NCBI GenBank assembly: GCA_028751875.1
Contig: CM054140.1
Span: 22,971,024 to 23,035,023, forward strand
Length of the DNA stretch: 64,000 bases
Source of the DNA: Rapana venosa
Taxonomy: Eukaryota; Mollusca; Gastropoda; Neogastropoda; Muricidae
Direction: 5' to 3'
The position numbers were made by a program, and so were the translations under genes. The notes beneath the pieces are model-generated. The model had not been told where the DNA came from, ran no database searches, and saw only the letters and a program-made list of their open reading frames with translations. The first letter of the stretch is position 1. The number at the start of each line of letters is the position of its first letter. Positions 47,741-60,800 of the stretch are shown piece after piece.

Positions 47741-47887
47741 TCAGTTGATGCGGTATCTTCGGCCAGGCAGCAGTGGGTCGGTCTCGTGCTCACCAGACTC
47801 CTCAGGGGAGGCCGGTTCTCTGAACAGCTGTTCCTTCTGCTCCAGAATCTGGCGCTTCTGTTTGCGGCTGATATTCAGAATGCCGTT
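47741..47887 (-). CDS. MFSD1: MFSD1 last exon (cytosolic C-terminal tail)
   Basis: 49 codons including TGA at 47743-47741. Begins [20 protein letters not shown], then an acidic segment with ETDPLL, which fits the [DE]xxxL[LI] adaptor-binding sorting signal, and ends PGRRYRIN. Acceptor tgtttcag. Confidence 0.93.
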   Translation of the reverse strand, partial: NGILNISRKQKRQILEQKEQLFREPASPEESGEHETDPLLPGRRYRIN

Positions 47888-48949
47888 CTGAAACAAGCCA
47901 CAAACACGAGGGGACACATTTCAGAGTCACTGGTTTCCGTACACGAAAAACTTGTCTGGACCTTGAAGACAAAGTGGTTAAGTGTGTGCACATGTGTACT
48001 TGCTAGAAACAAGAAGTTGTAGGGTCTTTGGTTACTCGTGGGGTTTTCATGCTAAAAGGCAAAACTGTTTCTTGGCAGAATGTTTACAAGTCGGATATAT
48101 AGACTCAGACTTCTGCCGTCAGCGCCTGGGGTTTATCACAGTTCTTGATTAAACCATTGACGCTGGGGGCAACAACAGCAAAGTGAGAGGCTGTATGACC
48201 AGTGGCTTTCCCACTCATGGAATTCCACTTTACAGTTTAGTCTTTAGTGATCGACTAAGACACTCTGACAAGGAGGCTTGACTTGCACAGTCCTTATGTG
48301 CTGCAGCCCTGGGGGCTGGTTGGCCTTTGGAGAACATGGGGCTAGCTGGCCTTTGGAGAACATCTCCAGTGCTGACTGTCTTTATGCCCACTTGGCCGAG
48401 AGAATGGGGATGTACTGTGGGGAAGGCATCTCCACTATAATCAAATTTCTGCCCAATTTCCAAAACAGCAGCTGCCTCCTCTGCTGTTTTGGAGGTCATC
48501 GTCGAACACGACAGACAAACATACATACATGATGCCTCTAAAATTTAAAAGTTTGGATGTAGTGTGTGTCATGGCTCTGTGGTGATCAGATTACATGCCT
48601 TGTGTGTTCTTAAAATTTTTAAAATTTTTTTTACTGTCTTTGAATGAAACTAAATTTAGCAGTTTGGCTTTATAATGCTGATCCTTTTAGATCAGCCTAT
48701 CAAGATGCCATGTCCAACAATTTTGAAATGTTCAAAATAATCAAAAGTTTACTCAAGAACCAAACTGGCTGTTTAGTTTGAGGTTTATAAACAAAACTGA
48801 CAAAAAAACTGAACTATTATTATTTTTGATAATTCTCCTTTCTTACCCAAGTCCCTTTTTTAATTGACTGATTTTTTTTTTTTAGTTTGAAAAACTCCTG
48901 TTGGTTTTACAGTTAAAAAGCCACTTACTTATTCAAACACTAGGACGCA

Positions 48950-49016
<67 letters not shown>

Positions 49017-49627
49017 TCTCTCTCAAACTTGGTCTTGGCTTACTACCAATTAATGGATTATCTTTCAAAGAAACTTTAAAGAAAAATATTGACCTCATGT
49101 GTAAGCTGTGTAATGTATTGGAAGTTGAGGATCATTTTCTTAAGAGCTGCATTCTTTATACTGATTTAAGACATAAATATTTGGACTCTAGTAACCAACC
49201 ATACATGAGTTTGCTGAAACATGGTTCAGTTTCTTTCATTCGCAATCTCAGCTTTTATCTTTTCAATGCTTTGATAGTACGGCAGGAATATGTTGAAAAT
49301 TTGGAGAATGGATATTGAAAAGCTGTTTAATGTACACAACTGCTTAAAGTAGATAATTTGGTCTCATTTTGGGATAGTCCCATGTTACATTAGTTATGTT
49401 TTGGCAGTTGCCATATATGTCATGTTTTGTTTTGGCTTCGTTTTGATATGCTTGGTTTGACCCCATTCTAGGGGCTGGCGGCCTGAAGAATAAACTTTGT
49501 TCATTGTTAGTTCGTTGATTATCTCTCTCTCTCTCACACACACAAACTCTCTCTCTCACACACACACATACACACACTTTCACAAAAGCATTCACTAATA
49601 CATGCAAACACACACACACACACTCAT

Positions 49628-49693
<66 letters not shown>

Positions 49694-52600
49694 CACACTT
49701 TTGCACACATACACACACACAGAGAAAAACTTACCTTCTTTCTGTCCACAATGTTGAGGAGGACAGTGATGGCCATACAGGCCAGCATGTTAGCCAGCAG
49801 GAAGATCATCACGTACTTCCATCGCTCCAGACGAAGAGCCGCTGCTGCATCACTGCACACACACACGCACGCACGCATACATACACAGAGAAAATAGTAG
49901 AAGGCGGAATAGACTAGTGGTTAGAGTGTTGGGTTTAAGACCTGGTAGTTCTCTGAGAGTTGTGAGCTTCAGTCACCATTGAGATTTAAAAAAACCCACT
50001 TTTTGCTGCTTTAAAAAAAAAGAAGAAAAAAAAAGTATGTGTGTGTGTGTGTGTGAATTGAGATTTTCTTTTACTTTCTACAACTTTAATGTGTGTGTGT
50101 GAATTGAGATTTTTAAAAACTTTCTGCAACTTTAATTTGTGTGTGCGTGCATGCGCATGTGTGCATGTGTGCTAGCATGTGTGTGTGCGTGCGCATGCGT
50201 GTGTGTATGTGTGGGCAAGGGATTTTTTCCCTCAGAGTTAACATTGGTCCCGACTCCATTTTTGCCCTGTGTGTCCTTCGGGTAGGATATTATTATCCCA
50301 TGTCCTGTAAGTGCAAATGCACATATAACATCTTGTGCACATCCAGCTTTTGTAGACGAGTAAGCCAGCGACGGATGGTGGCATGGATGACATGAACATA
50401 CCCAGCATGCAGAAAACAATCCAAAGAGAGAGGAGCTCCATTTCACCCTGCCTAAGACACTGTCTGGAGGCATCAGTGCAGTGCCTCCGTAACTCCTCCA
50501 GGAGTTACGGGAGAAGTCATGTATGTCAAGTCACACACACAAAAAACTGATCTGAAATTTAAAAAACAACAACAACCAAACTGCGACATGCATTTTTGTA
50601 TCAGCATTGAAAAAAAAAGTAGATTTTTCCTATAAACGACTAACCACAAGATGAATACTGATCTTTGAAGAAACATTCAGGACTGTTTATGAATGTTGGT
50701 ATGTTTCCATGGACTGTGAGTGAACTACCAGAATATGGTAAGGACAACAGAAATATGTTTAGCAGGTCCTTAGCAAATTACTCATGTTCTATTGAAGTTG
50801 AAAGTTGGGGTAGAAATGGCAGACCGTTGTTGCTATTTGCATCAGTGAGCCACGGTACAGTATGTGTAATGAAATGAAAATGATTACCAACAGACACATT
50901 GAACTGTATTTTTTTTCAGGACTGCTTTATATTCAGACACTAGAAACACTTCAAGGGCAAATCAATTCTCAAGACCCTAAGTGCAGAGTCCAGAACTGGA
51001 AAACCCCCCACCAAAAACAAGGCCTTAACCTCTTAACTGCCCAGTGCAAGTGCACCCTATATGCCAGGGAATAAAATTCTTATGTACCACTGCTATGTTC
51101 ATATCCCTCTTACTCAGAAACTACTACATGAATATTCCTGATAGTCTACCCAATGACAGTATATATATTGTAGATTACTTCGAGGCAAGGTTAAATTAGT
51201 TAGCATGATATTTCACTGCAAAAATATATTTAAAATGTAAAAAATCGACCCAAAATACGATTTCTTCATCACCACTGTCATTCTGAGTATCCCCCATCTC
51301 AGTAACGTCAAACATAAGTCTAGGCCAAATCTCATTCATTGTTTTTTAAATACACAATCTCCCGAATCATACGCGATCATTTTCATTACTGTTAGGTAAA
51401 TCTACAGTTTTATTTGCCACTTTTACAGCTGTGTAAAGTTATTGATGCCTTCAACAAGAAGTGTCAGCCATTTTGAACAAGAACTTCCCAAGCAGTCATG
51501 CAAAAAAACACAAAATACGAGCTAAAAAACGATCGTTTTTGCCACGGTTTTTGCAGCTGGATGTTGCCAAGCAACAGGAGAGTGATCTCCATTAATTTTG
51601 GAGTTGTTTCCCTTTAACTGTAGTCAAGGAAGCAGGCTTGTTTACTTCGGTTCGACCCCCTGGAAATTTTCCGGGGTAAGGCAGTCTAGTGGTTAAAAGG
51701 GACCACAGCTTCCCCCCCCCCCCCACTCCCCTCCCCAACCCTTTTTGGAGATACAACAAACACAGAAATACTTTCAGTTTGCGAGGATCGTCAGAAAACT
51801 CACCCGGACGCCTTGCCCAGGATTTGGCCGACGACGAGGTTGCAGATGCCGATGCCGATCATCTGCATGGAGGTGGTCAGCCCCATGGCCGTGCCCACTG
51901 TGGCCTGACTGACCACCAGGGGAATGGTTGGCCACATGCTGGCCTGCACAGGGGAGGGGGTGCAGGGTCAGTTATGCTGCTTTTACAGAAGGAACTGTTT
52001 GAACAGTGTATCATCTGTGTTCTCTTTTATTTTTTGTGTGGTTTGTTCCCTTGGCTTAGAGCTCGGAGGTTTACCTATAGTGAGACTTTAATGTATGGGC
52101 AAAAATTGTCACGTACGCAAAATCTCACCATTGATGAAATTCTGAGCTCTCAGCTGAGGAAGTAATCCCCCCTCCCCCCAAAACCTCCTTGATACAATTT
52201 TTTTTTAAACATCATGCAATGTAGACAATGACCGTACTAAGCAGCACGAAAATGCAGTATACCTGAATCTACACATTTGATAATTTAGAAAAAAACTCAA
52301 AATTTTAGGATGATGGTATGATCATACAAATAATCACCCCGCAAATATAAAACTATAAATATCTCCGATTAGAAAGCTTGTCATGTCCTGAAAGAGTGAT
52401 AAAATCAGATTCAACCTCTCCCCTGTTTCTACGCTTGCAGTGAAGCCATATGTACGTAAAATCAGTTTCCATTTCTTTAATGTATCTATGTCTGCAGTGA
52501 AGTCATATCTATGTAAAATCAGTTTCCACTTCTTCAATGTATCTATGTCTGCAGTGAAGCCATATCTATGTCTTCAAGACTAGCAAACTTACAGGTTCCA

Positions 52601-54753
52601 CAGCTCACAAATCCAACATCACTCCGTCAAGAGTGTGCTAAATTTAGTGTACCCCTTCCTTTTACCTATTCCGAGTGTGGTCAGTTCCTGCTATAATTAG
52701 CACCAGCTGGGCTGGGATGGGATGGAATGAATACCAGCTGAAAGTGGGGGAAACTGACAGCTGTGGTTCTGTCCTTCCGAATTGCATAAATCTCTGTCTT
52801 CACAGAGAACGGAGTCTTACAAACCAAACCCAAACCCCCACTCCTGTAAGCTACCATACTTACCGCGGCAAAGGAGTAGGTGATGCCCAGCCAGATGGTG
52901 GGGATGAGGGGGTAGACGGTGGTGAAGGCCAGAATGCCAAACACTGGGATGGTCAGAAACGCACACAGGAATGCCAGGAACCCTCGCTTTCCCAGGATAT
53001 CCTGCAGACAGCAGAAAGGACAGAAGATGACATGAGCTACTACCAATTATGACATCTCCTCTCTGAATGGGGATGGGATAGCTTAGTGGTCAGAGCACTC
53101 ACTTTCCCCCAGCCAAGGTTAAGCATCATTGAGCATTGTTACCACTTGGATGGGTGATCGTTTGCACGCCTTGGCTTCAGAACAGTCCCCCAGTTCACCC
53201 AGCTGTAAATGGGTACCTGCCTCTTTAGGGTCAGGAAAGGTAAAGCAGCGAGGGAGAGGAGATGAGCGCCGCCCTCTATATGCTGGCCCCTTGAGAAGTT
53301 GAGGCCTCTGACGCCTCGATCCCCTACAACCACATAGGTTATGGGACACCTTTACCTCTCTAAATGCCTGAAACATTTTAGTCCTTTCAGGCTAAAGAAT
53401 ACTCAATTTGTTTTGGTTGCTTTTAAAAAAGAAACTGATTTATTATTTGAAATATGTATACACACAGATATAAGCACCTATACATACGCTTGCACTCATG
53501 CGCATGCACACACACAGCTGGTAGAATCTGCATTCATTCAAACTGCAAAGTACCTTCTAGTGAGATCTTCATAAAAGATAAACTCAAACATTCTTACCAT
53601 ACATGAAATACACTACGAGTACAGTTCTACAAATGAAAAGAACAGATACTTACAGAAACAAGCATTCTTACAAGCATACGAATGCGCCAGAAACACAAGT
53701 ATAAATAGACTTGAAAAAAGAATCAAAAGGCAAATTCATATAAAAACAACCTTTTTTTTTTTAACATGCACAGGAAAAATAAAAAGTACAAGTATGGACT
53801 TGCCCCCCCCCCCCCCCCCCCCAAAAAAAAACCCCAACCAAACAAACACCAAAACAAACCCGAACCAAACAAAAACACAAAAACCAAACAGACAAACAAA
53901 GAAACAAAAAAGAGGAGGACAAATAGTACTGACAATCATGCCCCCCAGAAAGGGGGAGATGAGCATGGAGACGTCATATACAGCCCCAGCGATGTAGGCC
54001 GATGTTTTTTCCGTCAGACTGTACTTGTCCCCATACTTGTCCTTGATGAACTCGCTGAAACACACACACACACACAGCCAACCAACCCTTATCAAAGAAA
54101 GAAAGGGATGATCTTCTGCAGTATACATGGACAATAGTTCATATTAACGTGACAATGAAGAGGACAGTGAATGACTTTGACATACAGCACCTATACTCAG
54201 CTGGGCTTTATCACAGTTCTTGATTAAACCATTGACGCTGGGGGCAACAGCAAAGTGAGAGGCTGTATGACCAGTGGCTTTCCCCACTCATGGAATTCCA
54301 CTTTACAGCTTAGTTTTTAGTGATCAACAATGACTCTCTGACTAGGAGGCTTGACTTGCACAGACTTTATGTGCTGCAGCACTGGGGGCTAGTTGGCCTT
54401 TGGAGAACATCTCCAATGCTGACTGTCCTTATACCCACTTGGCCGAGAGAGTGGGGATGTACTGTGGGCAAGGCATCTCCATTATAATCAAATTTCTGCC
54501 CAATTTCCGAAACAGCAGCTGCCTCCTCTGCTGTTTTGGAGGTCATCGTCGAACACGACGGACAGACCTACCTATAGTCAGTTACATAACAACATATGGC
54601 CTATCTCCTGAACCACACAGGGACATGGATCACCACTGGAGAGACAACTCACCTGGCGTCAGCCATGAAGGGGAAGACGCCATTGTAGAAGAACATGATG
54701 GCCAGAGCCACCAGCCAGAACTGCAGGGACAGGTTCTTGATGTCCGTCACTTT

Positions 54754-54825
<72 letters not shown>

Positions 54826-57800
54826 ACACACACACACACACACACAAATATTCCCACCATCAATATGAGAGAACAAAAAACATCATGAACGATAATTATA
54901 ATCATCTTCTTCCTTTTTTGTCATGTTTCTCCCAGGGGAGGTTTGACATTGATGAGCCTTCTCCATCTCTCTCTGTTTTGAGCCTCCTCATTATTTATGC
55001 CCATTTCTCTAAGATCATCTGTAATACAGGCAGCCAGGGCTTGCTAGGTCTTCCCTTTGGTCTCTTTCTATCCACTACAAAGTTCATTGCTCTTTTTATG
55101 ATGTGGTGGTCTGCTTTCCGTTGAACGTATCCAACCCAGCACAGTCTATTGGTACTAGCTACAGACTTCAGATCATCAACTTTGCACATTCTCTATAATT
55201 CTTCATTTGTGATCCTGTCTTCCCATTTGATCTTTGTCATGTAGCATAGCATTCGTTTTTCACAGCTCTTCAACAAATGTTCGATGGTTTTTGTGAAAAA
55301 CCATGTCTCTGAGCCATACTGGAGAACAGGTCTGATGCAGGCCTTATATATCAGATAGCGTCTCTCCAGTGGGATTTTCTGATTTCCGAGCAGACTTGAA
55401 TGATATAATAATAATAATAAAAATAAATGGAATTTATATAGTGCTATATCTTGTAAAGAAAAAAAATCAAAGCGCTTGCATCCATTCCACTCCCACACAT
55501 GCAACCAACAATGATTAACAGTTTAACAAATTCAAATACACACAAACGCACGTGCGCGCACACACACACACACACACACACAGGTTATATGCTTCAGCAG
55601 GGTGATGGGAACTTAGGCCATTGAAGATATAGCAAATACAAAATGAGACGTCTTCAATCAACAGCATAAAAAAAAAATTCATCTCAACTCCAACTCAACT
55701 GTTTTCCATCGCCACTGTCACCGGTAGGAGCTCCATGCAATGCCACCACCAGGGTTCCCCATCTCTCTCTGTATCTGCTGAGTTCTACCATCTCCTGTAG
55801 CCCTCCTCCCAGACCACTGATCTCAGTGATGCTGGCAATGTAGGATGTTGCCTTTGTTGGTGGTCTGCCTATTTTTTCTAGGGTGGTAAATGGGGGAGGG
55901 GGGCCGACACTGCTTTGGTACTGCAGACTCCTGTCCTACTCCCACTGCCACGTGGTACCACCTGGGTAACGCTAACAGGAGAGGGCCAGTACCAGACGCC
56001 ACTGATACGACTCCCTCAGCCAAACACTCCATGCATGTCGCAAGGAGAAAAGGAGAGAGCTTGCAAGAGGGACAAAAGCTCTATTGGAAATCCAAATCCA
56101 TCTGCAAATTCTCTCCCTTACACTACATCTAGAGAAAGAGGGGGATGGGCTGTGCCAGGTTCAACCTGCCCACGACTCACGCTGCCTGGAAAGATTGTCT
56201 GTAATAATAATAATAATAATAAATGGAATTTATATAGCGCTGTATCTTGCACAGACAAATCAAAGCTCTGTGGTGCCCCAATGACTCCTCAAGGAGGCAA
56301 GGGAAACGTCAAATCAGGGAAAGTCAAGTATACTTTTCCTCTGAAACTGTCTATCCAAGGGCAACACCTCTTGGTTAGGGCTCATACTGTTGTTTCATTC
56401 CAACAAATAATGATATACATAGAAATACCAAAAAACCCTACCCCCCCCCCCCCCCCTCCACAAAACAGATCCAAATCCCCAAACAAACATGTCTCTAAAA
56501 GAGTCGGAAATAACAAACGCTGAGAAATAATAAAAAAAACAGAAATACTAGCAGAAGGCTAGAGAAGGACACAACGAGAGAAAACAGAAAGAAGACAACA
56601 AAACAACCACAACAACAAGAAGAAGCTTACCAGTTTTTTCGACTCCTCCCTCAGAGTGTCATCATCTCCCAGCTGCTTGACCCCCCAGCGATCCAACGCG
56701 CTGACGACGATGGCCGAGATGAAGCCCAGGAGACATAAAAAGGCCCCTGCAACATTACACTAAAGTTTCAGAGCTTGAAAAATTTATGTCATAACGTTTG
56801 AAGCAGATTTAATAGCAATCACAGCTTTCATACATTTTGGGTCTGAAATCATTCATTTTGATTATTTATGTATTCTTTTATTTCGAGGATAAAGGAATGT
56901 GCACTCATGTGCTTTTTTATATCCAGTCCCCGTGTGTATGCTGTTTTGTAAATTTTGTTATCTGTTCCTGATGGCACACAATGGCCTACTCTTCCGAAAA
57001 GCAAACAGGTTTAAACGTGTGCGCAAGATGTTCTGCGTGCATTTGCACACAGCATGTTGGTTTACAGTTTCATTCAATCTGCGTCAGTGCGATTTTTCCT
57101 TCAACTTCTTGAGAAGTCATGGGACACAAAACTGGATTTTTAAGCCAGAGAGTCAAGGAAAGGACAAGTTAAGCTTGGTGGAGCCCATCCATCCTCAAGT
57201 AGCAGGGTGCATGCTCGGTATGTTCACATCATCCATCCCACCAGCCATAGCTGGCCTACGCTTCCACAAAGGGAAAAGAGTTTTAAGAAGATGGAATCTC
57301 AGTATCTGATAATCATCATGTCATGATTCAGATCATGTTTCAGAATGTTTCACTGAAACAGATTTTGACAAAATAAGTGAACCCTTGCTGAAGTGAAATG
57401 GATGAATACTTTTGCATAAAAAAGAGAGAAGTAAGGTATGACCACAGGGGAAAAAAAAGATGAAAAATACAAACACACATCACGGAGAAGGAGGAAATGG
57501 GGAAGGAGGGTGTGGGGTGTGGGGGAGGGTCAACCCATGAATCAGCAAGACAGAAAATGGGCAAGATGGAAAATGGCAGAGAAAGATAAGACCTCCCAAA
57601 GCATCATGGAAACACTATGGTAAAAAAGGGAAGGTAAAGGTGTCCCATAACCTATAAGGTCGTAGGGGAGCGAGGCGTCAGAGACCTCACTTCTCTAGGG
57701 CCAGCATATTGAGGGCGGCGCCCATCTCCTCTCCCTCGCTGCTTTACCTTCCCTGACCCTAAAGAGGGCAGGTACCCATTTACAGCTGGGTGAACTGGGG

Positions 57801-60800
57801 GAACTGTACTGAAGCCAAGGCGCGCAAACGGTCACCCATCCAACTGGTAACCACGCTCGACGCTGCTTAACTTGACTGGGGGAAAGCGAGTGCTCTGACC
57901 ACTGAGCTGTCCCGTCCCCTACAGAAACAGAGTCCTGATATATCCATGTAGGAACATGCCTACAATATCATAGAGCCAGTAACACACGAAAGATATAAAC
58001 AACAACAACAACATCAAAAAAGGTAAAGATGAACAAGTAAATGAACAATACCATAATCTCTTTTCCAGTGCACTCACCAAGAAGGGAGGTGGCAGGATGG
58101 TTAAGGCATTCACCTACCTAACAAGTAAACCATGAAGTTCTGGGTTTGATTCCAGTCGTGCCCTTTCTTCCCACTTTCACGAGAAAATCAAACTGAATGT
58201 CAAAGTTCTTTGGATGAGACTATACACCAAGGCCCCCTGTGCAACTGCACAGCAAAACATCTTGCACCACATGTCAAAAACCTGTTCCGCCTTTTAGAAG
58301 AGTAGGCAGGTTTGATTTGTTTTCTGCAAGATATAGCGCTATATAAATTCCATGTATTATTATTATTATTATTATTTTGTGCCGATAGGAATGGCTGACA
58401 ACATTTCAAAAACGGCATGTACACATGTGTCGTGTTCCGACACCACTCCTTAAGTCAGAATGTGGCTACCTAAATAGTGTCCCCCCACCTCCCCCCCCCC
58501 AAACCCCCCCCTCCACACCTCCCCTCCCCCAACCCCCCTCACCCCCCACCCCCTTCAGCCACATAAGCGAAAATCTAACCATTGGCAAACCTCCGAGCTC
58601 TAATTGAGGAATAACAACCCGCCCCCCCTACCCCTCCCCGCCCCAACAAAACCCCAAACAAACAAAACACAAAAAATAAAGAAAGAAAAGAACGATGCAC
58701 TCACCGCCCCAACAAAACCCCAAACAAAAACAAAAAAAAAGAAAGAAAAGAAGGATGCTCTCACCGCCCCAGAGGGTGACCTTGAGGCCGTAGCTTTCCT
58801 GGAAGCTCTCGGTGAGGAAGAAGTTGAGCACGCTGCCCAGGCGAGAGAAGCACAGCGTGATGCCGAACGCCATGGCCAGCTCCTTGTCCTTGAACCAGTA
58901 CGCCGTGATGCGGTTCTGCACAACTGCACACACACACGCACGCACGCACACACACACACGCACACACGCGCACGCACACACACACACACACACACGCACA
59001 CACACGCACACACACACACACACATACACACACACATGCCAGCGACCCGTCACAGCTGCGCAAAAACCCCAGCATCACTCATGTCAAGGAAGGTGGCAGG
59101 ATGGTTAAGACGTTCTGCCTGCCTGCCAACCAACAAGTTTAACCGTGAGGTTCTGAGTTCGATTCCCAGCCTCTTTGCCCCTTTCTTTCTCAGTTTGACC
59201 CCCCAAAAAATCGAACTGATTGTCAAAGTCCTTCGGATGAGACTATAAACCGAAACCCCGTGTGCGAACGCATGCAGAACATCTTGCGCACACGTTAAAT
59301 CCTGTTCCGCTTTTCGGAAGAGTAGGCCATTGTGTGCCGGTGGGAACAGATGACAAAATTTACAAAACTGCATACACACGGGGACTGGATGTAAAAAAGC
59401 ACATAAGTGCTTATTCCATTATCCTCGATATAAAAGAATAAAATAAATTAAATAATAAAAAGGGTCCAGGGTCCAGTGCTAAAATTAGCCCCCTTCTTTT
59501 ACCAAGTCCAAGTGTGGTCAGTTTCTGCTATAACTAGCACCAGCAACGGGATGGAATGGACAGCAGCTGAGAGCAGCCGAAAGTGGAAGAAAACTGACAG
59601 TTGGGATATTATGATAATTATTATTCCAGTGCTAGTGGTTAGTTGATTCATGTCAAATTATCTGCTGAAAATCCACGATGAAGTCAGATGTGCGCTGGAA
59701 CTGACTTGTCACCATGACGCATTTTCGCTCAGGTGACAAGACAACAGAAGTTGCTGTCTAGAGTGTTTTGACAAAGAAAAAGATATGCTGAAATCAAATC
59801 GTTTGCGAGTGAGATAAATTATGTTATTTGAATGCTATCAGTTTGTTGATTCCTATCAAATCATAGGGGAGGGGGCAGTGGAACAACCTACTGGTTTATT
59901 TTTTTATTTTTGATTCAGCCCAACTCAGATGTTGTTGTTGTTGTTGTTGTTGTTGTTTGTTTGTTTACCTTTTTCTTTCTAAAGCTTTTTCTATGTAGTT
60001 TTATGAATGCCTATCAGTATATCAGGAATGAGTAATGACTTCAGATCTCTCTACAGATGGTTGCATTAAGATTAGGGCCATGAGGTTACAATTGTCATTC
60101 TTTTTCATTTCTGATGTCCACCCCTTCCCCTTTTATTTTATTTTGGAAGATATAAAAAATGATGGATTTTTACTATGCCTCCTTCACATTTGTTTCTCAG
60201 ATCCCAGGAATTTATACAATTACAACCAAAAAAGAAAAAGAAAAAAAAGAGATATAGTCTGAGCTTTACTTGATAAAGCAAACACTCAACAATGACAGTT
60301 TGTTTTAAACAAAAATGTTTAAATAAATAAAAAAGAAAGTGCACGAGAATGAAATTTGTGACTAAAATCTGTGTTTGATTTCAATGCCATGAATAACTGA
60401 AAATGAACTGCTCCCCAGAAAGAAAAAACAGAAAAAAACCCCAACAAAACCACACCCTAATCCACCTCCTCATCAGACAATCTTCCGTTGCACCCAATAT
60501 TTTTTTCAAACAGAAAGCTTCAAATGCCTGCAGATAACCTTAAAACACCCTATCAGTCATCGTTAACAGCGGAACAAAATTAATCATCACTCACGACCAC
60601 CAACCGGCAACAAGCAAGAGTCAAAGCTTACTGGTCAAGGATCCGTTTCCTGATCCAAACAGCAGACGTCCCAGCAGCATGAGAGGAAACATGGCCGCCG
60701 TCCCCTTCAGGAAGAGAGAGGCAGCGAAGGTGGAGGACCCCAGCACACACAGGAAGGAAAACAGGAACACTCCCACTGTTGATAAACACAACATAACGTG

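Noticed and set aside
49344..49878. Long Cys/Val-repeat frames on the minus strand
   Set aside because: They are translations of (CA)n and (CT)n microsatellites. The real MFSD1 exon at 49735-49852 lies within, but its splice sites define a shorter segment.
50471..50520. Short palindrome near 50490 (CTCCAGGAG)
   Set aside because: It is a small inverted repeat of a size expected by chance, with no neighbouring feature.
53140..53190. Possible 5S rRNA gene fragment
   Set aside because: The 5S-like stretch recurs in four copies within the same SINE context and lacks the rest of the 5S molecule.
56084..56523. 202-codon plus-strand frame in an MFSD1 intron
   Set aside because: It crosses an L2-type tail, an (AAT)n tract and a C run, with no homology or splice support.
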